Positions 15,234 through 23,853 of a stretch of 64,000 nt of DNA are shown in pieces. The DNA lies in the NCBI RefSeq assembly GCF_014649755.1, contig NZ_BMTQ01000017.1:1-64000 (forward strand). Reading direction: 5' to 3'. The notes beneath the pieces are model-generated. The model made no database searches. It worked only from the letters and a program-made list of their open reading frames with translations, and was not told the origin of the DNA. Positions within the stretch are counted from its first letter, which is position 1, and the number at the start of each line of letters is the position of its first letter. This stretch comes from Streptomyces litmocidini (GTDB taxonomy: Bacteria > Actinomycetota > Actinomycetes > Streptomycetales > Streptomycetaceae). The translations under genes and the position numbers were made by a program.

Positions 15234-15920
15234 TCAGGAGGCCCCCGGGAAATCCCCCGGGGGCCTCTTCTCGTCCTCCCGCGTGAAGGCCTGGATCAGC
15301 CAGGACGAGAAGGAACCCGTCACCGCGCCGAGCAGGGCCAGGCCGACGCCCATCATGCCCACCGCCGTGAGACGCCCCATCGGCGTCACCGGAGTCACGT
15401 CGCCGTATCCCACCGTCGCCAGGGTCGCGCACGCCCACCACGCCGCGTCCCCGAAGGTGCGGATCGTCGCGCCGGGAGCGTCGTACTCGAACTGGTAGAC
15501 GGTCAGCGCTCCCGCGAAGCCGAGCAGGCCCGCCGTCATTCCCGCGTACGCCATGACCCGGGCGTAGAGCGTGAGCCTGGGCTTGTCGCGGCGCCGCTGC
15601 ACCCGGTCGTAGACGCTCACCACCCGCAGCGGGCGCAGCAGCGGCAGGATCACCGCCGCCGTGTCGAGGAAGTGGTGGCGTACGAAGCGGAACAGTCCGA
15701 GACCGCTCAGCCTGACCCGTACGACATAGTCGACGATGAAGACCGCCCAGGAGGCGTACGTCAGCGCGAGACACAGGTCGAGCACGGCCCCGGACAGACC
15801 GTGGCCCAGGATCCGTACCGCGTAGGCGGCGAGGTAGACCAGGGACGTCACCGTCAGCGGGGTCTCCATCCCACGGTCCCAGCGCTCCTGCGCGGGCGGG
15901 ATCGGCGGCCTGTCTCTCAT
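15234..15920 (-). CDS. Voltage-gated-type potassium channel family protein
   Basis: 228 residues with the six-segment ion-channel plan. Hydrophobic spans lie near 24-40, 44-67 and 84-97, an S4-like arginine-bearing segment near 96-111 (RPLRVVSVYDRVQRRR), a span near 120-145, a pore loop with the K+ selectivity filter TVGYGD at 169-174, and a last span near 184-207. It probably forms tetramers in the membrane and conducts potassium. The start is ATG at 15920. Its last codons overlap the terminator shared with thrS. Confidence 0.85.
   Translation of the reverse strand: MRDRPPIPPAQERWDRGMETPLTVTSLVYLAAYAVRILGHGLSGAVLDLCLALTYASWAVFIVDYVVRVRLSGLGLFRFVRHHFLDTAAVILPLLRPLRVVSVYDRVQRRRDKPRLTLYARVMAYAGMTAGLLGFAGALTVYQFEYDAPGATIRTFGDAAWWACATLATVGYGDVTPVTPMGRLTAVGMMGVGLALLGAVTGSFSSWLIQAFTREDEKRPPGDFPGAS
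15238..15267. terminator. Bidirectional terminator between thrS and the K+ channel gene
   Basis: Perfect 12-bp stem GAGGCCCCCGGG/CCCGGGGGCCTC with loop AAATCC, followed rightward by TTCT. It lies inside the last codons of the channel gene. Confidence 0.8.
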
Positions 15921-15984
15921 CGGATCAGCATGGCCGCCGGATGGATCTTCCGCCCCGGCGACACGTTCCGAACGGACGACGCAA

Positions 15985-15990
15985 TATGCT
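15985..15990 (+). promoter_or_regulatory. -10 element of the HIT gene (leaderless)
   Basis: TATGCT lies seven bases before the ATG at 15998. This marks that ATG, rather than the one at 15986 inside the hexamer, as the start. Confidence 0.6.
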
Positions 15991-15997
15991 GCTCAGC

Positions 15998-16549
15998 ATG
16001 ACGACTGAGCCGGAGCAGCAGATCGGAGTGGGGACGCAGGACGCGTTCCAGCGCCTGTGGACGCCTCACCGGATGGCGTACATCCAGGGCGAGAACAAGC
16101 CGACCGGGCCGGGGTCCGAGGACGGTTGCCCGTTCTGCGTGATCCCGTCGAAGTCGGACGAGGACGGTCTGGTGATCGCGCGCGGTCAGAGCGTGTACGC
16201 GGTGCTCAACCTCTACCCGTACAACGGCGGTCACCTGATGGTCGTCCCGTACCGCCACGTCGCCGACTACACCGACCTCGACGAGGCGGAGACGGTCGAG
16301 CTCGCCGCCTTCACCAAGCGCGCGATGGTCGCGCTGCGGGCGGCGTCCGGTGCGCACGGCTTCAACATCGGCATGAACCAGGGTGCCGTCGCCGGCGCCG
16401 GCATCGCCGCGCACCTGCACCAGCACGTGGTGCCCCGCTGGGGCGGGGACACCAACTTCATGCCGGTCGTCGGCCACACCAAGGTGCTGCCCCAGCTGCT
16501 CGCCGACACCCGGAAGATGCTGGCCGACTCCTGGCCGGCCGCCCTGTGA
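15998..16549 (+). CDS. HIT domain protein (AP4A phosphorylase/hydrolase-like)
   Basis: 183 residues. The HIT triad is present as HLHQHVV (139-145). A CPFC pair at 44-47 with nearby residues could bind zinc, as in the Ap4A phosphorylase-like branch known from Mycobacterium. It probably acts on dinucleoside polyphosphates or adenylylated nucleotides in the cytoplasm. The gene conventionally sits between thrS and the PI-phosphate synthase gene in actinomycetes, as here, although two leftward genes intervene. The start is set by the leaderless promoter. Confidence 0.88.
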   Translation: MTTEPEQQIGVGTQDAFQRLWTPHRMAYIQGENKPTGPGSEDGCPFCVIPSKSDEDGLVIARGQSVYAVLNLYPYNGGHLMVVPYRHVADYTDLDEAETVELAAFTKRAMVALRAASGAHGFNIGMNQGAVAGAGIAAHLHQHVVPRWGGDTNFMPVVGHTKVLPQLLADTRKMLADSWPAAL

Positions 16550-16576
16550 GGCGCTGAGCGCCGTGGAGGACCCGGG

Positions 16577-18232
16577 TCAGGCTTCGTAGACGTCGGCCTT
16601 CTTCGGACCCGGGTCCTGGACGTTGCCGCTGAGGAACAGCGAGCGGGCGGCGAAGCGCTCCGTGTCCACGTTGTGCTCGTCGAGCACCTTGAGCGCGGCG
16701 GCGTGGACGGCCCGGAGCACGGGCGTGGCCATGCGGATGGCGTCGTCGGCCATGAAGCGGTTCTTCCAGAGCGGCCCGGCCCAGACGTGCCGCAGGCCGA
16801 ACGGCTCGGGCAGGGTCATCTTGCCGCCGAGGAACTCCAGGACCGGCGGGTACCAGGTGAGCGGGGCGCGCACCGCGAGCCGCACGATGTCGTTGGTCGT
16901 GAGCAGCGGCTGCTGGATCTCCTTCGTCTCCCAGAAGCGGACGGTCTTGGAGACCTCCCTCGTCTTCGTCTTCGGCTTCGTGGTGAAGAGGCCGTGGACG
17001 GGGCCGAGGGCGTGGCCGGTGACCTCGATCCGGAGGGTGTGGTGGAGCGAGGTGACGGTGACCATCATGGTGAGGACGAGGTTCCCGTCCCAGAGCGTGA
17101 ACTGCACGCCGAGGTAGTGACGGTTGCCCGCGCCGAACTGCTGGTCGTTGCAGATGCGCTGTATCTCGTGCGGCTTGACCTGGTAGTGGACGATGTCGTC
17201 GCCCTCGGGGCGGGTGACCTCGTCGGCGCCCTCGCCGACCGGGGAGACGATCCAGTGCTTGACGGTCGGCTTGGGGAAGCCGGTCTTCAGGGAGCCGCGC
17301 TCCAGGAGCGTCAGCTCGTCGTGGATCTTGCGGATGACGTCCCAGGCGCGGAAGGCGTGGATCTCCCGGCCGGGCTGGGGGGCCAGCTCCTCGGCGAGCG
17401 TCCAGCTGCCCCATCGGGTGCCCAGACCGAGGATCCCCTTGGTGCCGGCGTAGAAGACGATGTTCGACTGCTGCTCCGCGGAGAGCTTCTCCAGGTTGAG
17501 CCGGAGGGTCTCCGCCTCCTTCTCGCTCGGGTCCTGGGGGACGGACTTGGGGACGTACGGGCCGATTCCACCGCCGCCGAGCAGACCGGACCAGCGCTCG
17601 CGCAGGTCGATCGCGGCGTTCAGACAGATCCGGCTCGCGAGGTACCAGCCGACGACCGGGGCGACGACCATCGCGCGCAGGTAGTTCGGCAGGATCCCGT
17701 CGAAGGGCAGCTTGACCAGGACGAGCGCCGCGAAGAGCCCGGCGGCCCACAGGAGGGCGGTGCCGAGGGCGCTGTTCCGCTTGTTCTCGGAGCCGGCGAC
17801 GAGGCGGCGGAGCTGGATGACGCCGAGCCAGAGCAGGAGTCCGGGCAGGAAGAGGACGCCGCAGAAGAAGGTGACCAGGGTCAGCTTGACGTCCCGCTGC
17901 CTGCGCAGGTGGGAGGCGGCGAGGCAGTGTTCGACCACCGGCTGCGGCTCGGCCCCGAAGGACTGGATCAGGGCCTTGCGGGCGCCGCCGAGCATGCGGA
18001 CCTGGACCGCCCGGCAGAAGGCCTCGCCGAGGTCGGGGCTGAAGAGCCCCCACTTCCCTTCCTTGACCGTGGTCTTGTAGAGCTCGTTGTCGGCTTCCTT
18101 GATCGTCTTGAGGGGGCTGTCCCGGTACGCGGCGGACGCGAGCGCGTTCGTCGCGCCCGTGCCGCCCCCCGAGTTCTGGAGGGGGATCTGGGCCCCCGGT
18201 CCGAAAGCGTTGATCGCCACTGCCGCCCCCAT
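16577..18232 (-). CDS. Uncharacterised membrane protein
   Basis: About 551 residues from the ATG giving MGAAVAINAFGPG; an in-frame GTG at 18331 would add 33 residues. Two strong hydrophobic spans lie near 150-175 (LVTFFCGVLFLPGLLLWLGV) and 190-212 (ALLWAAGLFAALVLVKLPF). They are preceded by a charged N-terminal domain and followed by a long hydrophilic C-terminal domain of about 330 residues with beta-rich character. I do not recognise the family. A TACGCT hexamer (18303-18308, coding strand) could be a -10 for the shorter form. The gene ends 28 bases from the HIT stop, convergent with it, with an inverted GGACCCGGGTC pair between. Confidence 0.7.
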   Translation of the reverse strand: MGAAVAINAFGPGAQIPLQNSGGGTGATNALASAAYRDSPLKTIKEADNELYKTTVKEGKWGLFSPDLGEAFCRAVQVRMLGGARKALIQSFGAEPQPVVEHCLAASHLRRQRDVKLTLVTFFCGVLFLPGLLLWLGVIQLRRLVAGSENKRNSALGTALLWAAGLFAALVLVKLPFDGILPNYLRAMVVAPVVGWYLASRICLNAAIDLRERWSGLLGGGGIGPYVPKSVPQDPSEKEAETLRLNLEKLSAEQQSNIVFYAGTKGILGLGTRWGSWTLAEELAPQPGREIHAFRAWDVIRKIHDELTLLERGSLKTGFPKPTVKHWIVSPVGEGADEVTRPEGDDIVHYQVKPHEIQRICNDQQFGAGNRHYLGVQFTLWDGNLVLTMMVTVTSLHHTLRIEVTGHALGPVHGLFTTKPKTKTREVSKTVRFWETKEIQQPLLTTNDIVRLAVRAPLTWYPPVLEFLGGKMTLPEPFGLRHVWAGPLWKNRFMADDAIRMATPVLRAVHAAALKVLDEHNVDTERFAARSLFLSGNVQDPGPKKADVYEA

Positions 18233-18357
18233 CGCGAGCGAGTACCTGTGCGGGCTGTTCCCAACTGCCGCCCCCCGCACACCTTCTGAGCTGGGCACCA
18301 CAGCGTAACCGGGGACGGCCGGATGCGTCACGGCCTGTGGATGTCGTCGGCCGAATG

Positions 18358-18387
18358 ACGTCCGCCCGGCAGCCGCCGGGCGGACGT
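18358..18387 (-). terminator. Terminator of the EF-G-like gene
   Basis: Stem ACGTCCGCCCGGC/GCCGGGCGGACGT (13 bp) with an AGCC loop, 22 bases past the stop of the leftward EF-G-like gene. Confidence 0.7.
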
Positions 18388-18408
18388 GCTTCTCTGGCGT
18401 TCCGTCAA

Positions 18409-20625
18409 CTAAGAGACGTTTTCAGCCCGTTCGCGAACTTTTGCCGCCAGCTGCGGCGGCATCGGCTCGTGCCGGGCGTAGACGCGGTCGAACCGGCCGG
18501 TGCCGTGCGCGATCGAACGCAGGTCGATCGCGTACCGCCCGATCTCGATCTCCGGCACCTCGGCCCTGACCACGGTCCGCCCGGGACCGGCCTGGTCGGT
18601 TCCGACCACCCGGCCGCGCCGCCCCGACAGGTCGCTCATGACCGGCCCGACGTACTCGTCCGGGACGAGGACGTCGACCTGGGCGACCGGTTCGAGGAGC
18701 TGGACGGGCACGTCGGCGGCCGCCTCGCGCAGCGCGAGCGCCCCGGCGGTCTGGAAGGCGGCGTCCGAGGAGTCCACCGAGTGGGCCTTCCCGTCCCGCA
18801 GGGTGACCCGGATGTCGACGAGCGGATGACCGGTGGCGAGCCCGCGCGCCGCCTGCGCCCGTATCCCCTTCTCGACGGAGGGGACGAACTGGCGCGGGAC
18901 GGCCCCGCCGACCACCTTGTCGACGAACTCGATGCCGCTGCCCGGCGGCAGCGGCTCCACGTCGATCTCGCAGATGGCGTACTGGCCGTGGCCGCCGGAC
19001 TGCTTGACGTGCCGGCCCCGGCCCGAGGCGGCGCTCCCGAAGGTCTCGCGCAGCGCCACCTTGTACGGCACGGCGTCGACCTGCACGCCGTACCGTCCGC
19101 GCAGACGCTCCAGGGCGACGTCCTGATGGGCCTCGCCCAGGCACCACAGCACCACCTGCCGGGTGTCCTGGTTCTGTTCGAGCCGCAGGGTCGGGTCCTC
19201 GGCGACGAGCCGGGCGAGCCCCTGCGAGAGCCGGTCCTCGTCGGCCTTGCCGTGGGCCTGGACGGCCAGCGGCAGCAGCGGCTCCGGCATGGTCCACGGC
19301 TCCATCAGGAGCGGATCGTCCTTGGCGGAGACGGTGTCACCGGTCTCGGCGTGGCCGAGCCGGGCGACACAGGCGAGGTCGCCGGCGATGCACTCCGCGA
19401 GCGGGCGCTGCTGCCTGCCGAAGGGGGAGGTGAGCCCGCCGATCCGCTCGTCCGCCTCGTGGAGGTCGTGGCCGTCGTGGGACCGGTCCGCGAGGCCGTG
19501 ACCGGAGACGTGCACGGTCTCGTCGGGGCGCAGGGTGCCGGAGAAGACCCGGACCAGGGAGATCCGGCCCACGTAGGGGTCGGCGGCCGTCTTGACGACC
19601 TCGGCGACCAGCGGCCCCTCGGGGTCGCAGGTGAGCGGGGGACGGGGGCGGCCGTCGGGGGTGGTGACGGTGGGCGCCTCGTGCTCCAGGGGGGAGGGGA
19701 AGCCGCCCGTGATCAGCTCCAGGAGTTCGAGGGTGCCGAGGCCCTGCGTCCCGCCGCCGGCGGCGGGGGCGGCGGCGAGCACCGGGTGGAAGGCGCCCCG
19801 GGCGACGGCCTTCTCCAGGTCGTCGACGAGGGTCTTCAGGTCGATCTCCTCGCCGCCGAGGTAGCGGTCCATGAGGGTCTCGTCCTCGCTCTCGGCGATG
19901 ATCCCCTCGATGAGCCGGGCGCGGGCCTCCGCGATGAGTTCCCGCTGCGCCTCGTCGGGCGGGGCCTCCCGGCGTTCTCCCGAGGAGTAGTCGAAGATCC
20001 GCTCCGAGAGCAGACCGACCAGGCCGGTGACCGGCGCGTGCCCGTCGGCTCCCTCGGCGCCGCGCACCGGCAGGTAGAGGGGGAGGACGGCGTCGGGGTC
20101 GTCCCGGCCGAAGAGTTCGGCGCAGACCGCGGTGAGCTCGGTGAAGTCGGTGCGCGCGGTGTCGAGGTGGGTGACGACGATGGCGCGGGGCATCCCGACG
20201 GCGGCGCACTCCTCCCAGATCATGCGGGTGGAGGCGGCGACGGCGTCGGCCTCCTGGGCCGCCGAGACGACGAAGAGGGCCGCGTCCGCCGCGCGCAGAC
20301 CGGCCCGCAGCTCCCCGACGAAGTCGGCGTATCCGGGGGTGTCGAGGAGATTGATCTTGTATCCGTCCCAGCCGACCGGGACGAGGGAGAGCTGCACGGA
20401 CCGCTGCTGGCGGTGCTCGATCTCGTCGTAGTCCGAGACGGTGCCGCCGTCCTCGACCCGCCCGGCCCGGTTGACCGCTCCGGCGGTCTGTGCCAGGGCC
20501 TCGACGAGGGTCGTCTTGCCCGATCCGCTGTGGCCGACCAGCACCACGTTCCGCACGGCCGAGGGCCGGTCGGCCGTAGGAGCCCTGCCGGCGGCTCCGG
20601 TGGGGGTCTTCGCCTTGTCGCCCAT
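18409..20625 (-). CDS. Elongation factor G-like protein EF-G2
   Basis: 738 residues with EF-G architecture: a GTPase domain, then domains II to V. G1 is GHSGSGKTT (31-39) and G3 DTPGYADF (95-102). G4 reads THLD (152-155) instead of NKxD, and the RGIT-type G2 threonine is absent (QRSVQLSL near 74-81). These features fit the actinobacterial EF-G2 branch, whose mycobacterial member is reported to bind GTP but not to replace EF-G. It is therefore probably not the main translocase. The start at 20625 (MGDKAKTP) has GGGAGGAA upstream; longer in-frame starts lack it. It is divergent from pgsA. Confidence 0.85.
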   Translation of the reverse strand: MGDKAKTPTGAAGRAPTADRPSAVRNVVLVGHSGSGKTTLVEALAQTAGAVNRAGRVEDGGTVSDYDEIEHRQQRSVQLSLVPVGWDGYKINLLDTPGYADFVGELRAGLRAADAALFVVSAAQEADAVAASTRMIWEECAAVGMPRAIVVTHLDTARTDFTELTAVCAELFGRDDPDAVLPLYLPVRGAEGADGHAPVTGLVGLLSERIFDYSSGERREAPPDEAQRELIAEARARLIEGIIAESEDETLMDRYLGGEEIDLKTLVDDLEKAVARGAFHPVLAAAPAAGGGTQGLGTLELLELITGGFPSPLEHEAPTVTTPDGRPRPPLTCDPEGPLVAEVVKTAADPYVGRISLVRVFSGTLRPDETVHVSGHGLADRSHDGHDLHEADERIGGLTSPFGRQQRPLAECIAGDLACVARLGHAETGDTVSAKDDPLLMEPWTMPEPLLPLAVQAHGKADEDRLSQGLARLVAEDPTLRLEQNQDTRQVVLWCLGEAHQDVALERLRGRYGVQVDAVPYKVALRETFGSAASGRGRHVKQSGGHGQYAICEIDVEPLPPGSGIEFVDKVVGGAVPRQFVPSVEKGIRAQAARGLATGHPLVDIRVTLRDGKAHSVDSSDAAFQTAGALALREAAADVPVQLLEPVAQVDVLVPDEYVGPVMSDLSGRRGRVVGTDQAGPGRTVVRAEVPEIEIGRYAIDLRSIAHGTGRFDRVYARHEPMPPQLAAKVRERAENVS

Positions 20626-20847
20626 GATGTTTCCTCCCGACTGCTCGCACGATGCGGCGGGACGCGGGCGCGGGGGAGTGGTGTGTCGCGGTACGGCTCC
20701 TGCGGTGCCCGCGGTGGTCCTTCGAGCTTTGCACCGACGTCGGGAAGCGTCCATACGTCGTACACGCCGGCGACCCCCCGGAGGGACGTCGGCGGGACGC
20801 CGACGCGACGGGGCGGGTGCCCGCCGGTGCGCCGGGACGCGCGTGGC

Positions 20848-20853
20848 TACGAT
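20848..20853 (+). promoter_or_regulatory. Putative -10 of the pgsA-patA-pimA operon
   Basis: TACGAT lies about 54 bases before the pgsA start, with GGGAAGG as ribosome-binding site between. Pattern only. Confidence 0.4.
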
Positions 20854-20906
20854 GGGCGAGCCGGTGGTCGTAGGGGCCGCGCGGCCCACCGAACCTCGGG
20901 AAGGCC

Positions 20907-21569
20907 ATGCTGAACAAGTACGCGCGTGCCTTTTTCACGCGTGTCCTCACACCGTTCGCCGCGTTTCTGCTCCGGCGGGGCGTCAGCCCCGACGCGGTCA
21001 CGCTCATCGGCACGGCGGGGGTGGTGGCCGGTGCGCTGGTCTTCTTCCCCCGCGGAGAGTTCTTCTGGGGCACGATCGTCATCACCCTGTTCGTCTTCTC
21101 CGACCTCGTCGACGGCAACATGGCCCGGCAGGCGGGGATCTCCAGCCGCTGGGGCGCCTTCCTCGACTCGACGCTCGACCGGGTCGCCGACAGCGCGATC
21201 TTCGGCGGCTTCGCGCTCTGGTACGCGGGCAAGGGCGACGACGACGTCCTGTGCGCGGTGGCGATCTTCTGCCTGGCGAGCGGCCAGGTCGTCTCGTACA
21301 CCAAGGCCCGAGGAGAATCGATCGGCCTGCCCGTCGCCGTGAACGGCCTCGTCGAGCGCGCCGAGCGCCTGGTGATCTCGCTGGTCGCCGCGGGCCTCGC
21401 CGGACTCCACGCGTTCGGCGTGCCCGGCGTCGAGGTCCTGCTCCCGATCGCCCTGTGGATCGTGGCCGCCGGCAGCGCCGTCACCCTGGGCCAGCGCGTC
21501 GTGACCGTGCGCCGGGAATCGGCCGAGGCGGACGCCGCCGCGGCCGGGGGCGGCGGGGCGGCCTCGTGA
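20907..21569 (+). CDS. pgsA: Phosphatidylinositol phosphate synthase (CDP-alcohol phosphatidyltransferase)
   Basis: 220 residues. The CDP-alcohol phosphatidyltransferase signature is complete: D66, D69, G70, A73, R74, G83, D87, D91 in the D-LV-DG-NM-AR and G-AFL-D-STL-D pattern. Several membrane spans cover the rest. It transfers phosphatidyl from CDP-diacylglycerol, most likely to inositol 1-phosphate in view of the patA and pimA neighbours; plain phosphatidylglycerolphosphate synthase is the alternative. It is the first gene of a three-gene operon and overlaps patA (GTGA). Confidence 0.88.
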   Translation: MLNKYARAFFTRVLTPFAAFLLRRGVSPDAVTLIGTAGVVAGALVFFPRGEFFWGTIVITLFVFSDLVDGNMARQAGISSRWGAFLDSTLDRVADSAIFGGFALWYAGKGDDDVLCAVAIFCLASGQVVSYTKARGESIGLPVAVNGLVERAERLVISLVAAGLAGLHAFGVPGVEVLLPIALWIVAAGSAVTLGQRVVTVRRESAEADAAAAGGGGAAS

Positions 21570-22480
21570 GCACCCTGAAGGAACGCCTGAGCGACGGGCT
21601 GTACGGCGCCGGATGGGCGACCGTGAAGAAGCTGCCGGAGCCGGTGGCGACGGGCCTCGGCCGACGGATCGCCGACCTCGCGTGGAAGCGGCGCGGCAAG
21701 AGCGTCCTGCGCCTGGAGTCCAACCTCGCGCGCGTGGTGCCGGACGCCACGCCCGAGCGGCTCGCCGAGCTGTCGAAGGCCGGCATGCGCTCGTACATGC
21801 GGTACTGGATGGAGTCCTTCCGGCTGCCGACCTGGAGCAAGGAGCGGGTCGAGCGGTCCATCGACATCAAGGACCGCCACCACCTGGAGGACGGCCTCGC
21901 CTCCGGGCGGGGCGTCGTCCTCGCCCTGCCGCACCTGGCCAACTGGGACCTCGCGGGCGTCTGGGTGACCCGCTCGCTCGGCGTGCCGTTCACGACGGTC
22001 GCCGAGCGGCTCAAGCCCGAGTCGCTGTACGACCGGTTCGTCGCCTACCGCGAGTCCCTCGGCATGGAGGTCCTGCCGCACACCGGCGGCTCCGCCTTCG
22101 GCACGCTCGCGCGCCGGCTGCGGGCCGGCGGCCTGGTCTGCCTGGTCGCCGACCGCGACCTGTCGGCCTCCGGCACCGAGGTCACGTTCTTCGGGGACAG
22201 GGCGCGGATGCCGGCCGGCCCGGCGATCCTCGCCCAGCAGACGGGCGCGCTGCTGCTGCCCGTGACGCTCTGGTACGACGACACGACCGTCATGAAGGGG
22301 CGCATCCACCCGCCCGTCGACGTACCCGATTCGGGTACGCGGGCCGAGAAGACCTCCGTCATGACACAGGCGCTCGCCGACGCGTTCGCCGACGGCATCG
22401 CGGACCACCCGGAGGACTGGCACATGCTGCAACGACTGTGGCTCTCGGACCTGGACGAGCGGGAGGGACCGGGCGCGTGA
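21566..22480 (+). CDS. patA: Phosphatidylinositol mannoside acyltransferase
   Basis: 304 residues of the lauroyl/myristoyl (LpxL-like) acyltransferase fold. The HX4D motif is HLANWD (H123, D128), and a GTEVTFFG stretch follows near 203-210. In mycobacteria PatA acylates the mannose of PIM1 or PIM2 at the inner membrane face. The GTG start overlaps the pgsA stop by four bases, and its own stop overlaps pimA, so the three are translationally coupled. Confidence 0.88.
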   Translation: MSTLKERLSDGLYGAGWATVKKLPEPVATGLGRRIADLAWKRRGKSVLRLESNLARVVPDATPERLAELSKAGMRSYMRYWMESFRLPTWSKERVERSIDIKDRHHLEDGLASGRGVVLALPHLANWDLAGVWVTRSLGVPFTTVAERLKPESLYDRFVAYRESLGMEVLPHTGGSAFGTLARRLRAGGLVCLVADRDLSASGTEVTFFGDRARMPAGPAILAQQTGALLLPVTLWYDDTTVMKGRIHPPVDVPDSGTRAEKTSVMTQALADAFADGIADHPEDWHMLQRLWLSDLDEREGPGA

Positions 22481-23631
22481 AGATCGGGATCGTCTGCCCG
22501 TACTCCTGGGACGTGCCCGGCGGCGTCCAGTTCCACATCCGGGACCTCGCCGAGCACCTCGTCCGCCTCGGCCACGAGGTCTCCGTCCTCGCCCCCGCCG
22601 ACGACGACACCCCGCTGCCGCCGTACGTCGTCTCCGCGGGCCGCGCCGTACCCGTGTCCTACAACGGCTCGGTGGCCCGGCTCAGCTTCGGCTTCCTCTC
22701 CGCCGCGCGGGCCCGCCGCTGGCTGCACGACGGCACCTTCGACGTCGTCCACATCCACGAGCCGACCTCGCCCTCGCTCGGACTGCTCACCTGCTGGGCG
22801 GCGCAGGGGCCGATCGTGGCCACCTTCCACACCTCGAACCCGCGCTCGCGGGCCATGATCGCCGCGTATCCGATCCTCCAGCCCGCCCTGGAGAAGATCA
22901 GCGCCCGCATCGCGGTCAGCGAGTACGCGCGGCGCACGCTCGTCGAGCACCTCGGCGGCGACGCGGTCGTCATCCCCAACGGCGTCGACGTCGACTTCTT
23001 CGCCCGCGCCGAACCGAAGAAGGAGTGGCAGGGCGAGACCCTCGGCTTCATCGGCCGCATCGACGAGCCGCGCAAGGGCCTGCCGGTCCTGATGAAGGCG
23101 CTGCCCCGGATCCTCACCGAGCGCCCCGGCGCCCGGCTCCTGGTCGCCGGACGCGGCGACGAGGAGGAGGCCGTGGCCTCGCTGCCCGCCGAGATGCGCT
23201 CCCGGGTGGAGTTCCTCGGCATGGTCAGCGACGAGGACAAGGCGCGGTTGCTGCGCAGCGTCGACGTGTACGTGGCGCCCAACACCGGCGGCGAGAGCTT
23301 CGGCATCATCCTCGTCGAGGCGCTGTCCGCCGGCGCGCCCGTCCTCGCCTCCGACCTCGACGCCTTCGCGCAGGTCCTCGACCAGGGGGCGGCGGGCGAG
23401 CTCTTCGCCAACGAGGACGCCGACGCGCTCGCGGACGCGGCGATCGCGCTCCTCGGGGACCGGGGGCGGCGCGCGGAACTGAGCGCCCGGGGGTCGGCGC
23501 ACGTGCGCCGCTTCGACTGGTCGACGGTGGGGGCGGACATCCTCGCCGTGTACGAGACGGTGACGGACGGGGCGGCGGCGGTCGACACGGACGAACGCCC
23601 CCCGGGCCTGCGGGCGCGCCTGCGCCTGTAG
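22477..23631 (+). CDS. pimA: Phosphatidylinositol alpha-mannosyltransferase PimA
   Basis: 384 residues, GT4 family with GT-B fold. The N-terminal GGVQFHI (15-21), FHTS with H118, GRIDEPRKG (R194, K200) and the EX7E motif E273-SFGIILV-E281 match the residues used by mycobacterial PimA to bind GDP-mannose and PI. It adds the first mannose to phosphatidylinositol on the cytoplasmic face. The GTG start overlaps patA by four bases. The last codons and the TAG stop are part of the first unit of a 34-bp tandem repeat. Confidence 0.9.
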   Translation: MKIGIVCPYSWDVPGGVQFHIRDLAEHLVRLGHEVSVLAPADDDTPLPPYVVSAGRAVPVSYNGSVARLSFGFLSAARARRWLHDGTFDVVHIHEPTSPSLGLLTCWAAQGPIVATFHTSNPRSRAMIAAYPILQPALEKISARIAVSEYARRTLVEHLGGDAVVIPNGVDVDFFARAEPKKEWQGETLGFIGRIDEPRKGLPVLMKALPRILTERPGARLLVAGRGDEEEAVASLPAEMRSRVEFLGMVSDEDKARLLRSVDVYVAPNTGGESFGIILVEALSAGAPVLASDLDAFAQVLDQGAAGELFANEDADALADAAIALLGDRGRRAELSARGSAHVRRFDWSTVGADILAVYETVTDGAAAVDTDERPPGLRARLRL

Positions 23632-23797
23632 CCCCTCGGCGTGCGGGCACCGGCCGTACCTGTAGGCCCTCGGCGTGCGGACACCGATTGGACCTGTAGG
23701 CCCTCGGCGTGCAGGCACCGATTGGACCCGTAGGCCCTCGGCGTGCGGGCACCGGCCGGGCCCGTAGGCCCTCGGCGTGCGGGCACCGGCCGGGCGG
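23628..23797 (+). repeat. Five tandem copies of a 34-bp unit
   Basis: Units start at 23628, 23662, 23696, 23730 and 23764. The shared core is GTAGGCCCTCGGCGTGC, followed by GGGCACCG and a variable end; the fifth copy decays in its last few bases. The first GTAG provides the pimA stop codon. Each unit contains an imperfect inverted repeat (GTGC/GCAC with CGG/CCG flanks), so the transcript could form a row of hairpins. Confidence 0.9.
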
Positions 23798-23853
23798 CTC
23801 CCCCTGCCCGTGCGGGCCCGCGCCCTGCGGGGCGGTGTCCCTCCCGCACCTCC

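Noticed and set aside
11605..15774. Open frame of 1389 codons antisense to thrS
   Set aside because: It mirrors the real thrS and neighbours, and is low in complexity. It is the expected by-product of GC-rich third positions.
23628..23797. Possible CRISPR array (regular 34-bp repeat)
   Set aside because: The units are directly adjacent with no spacers, and no cas genes are near. It is a plain tandem repeat.
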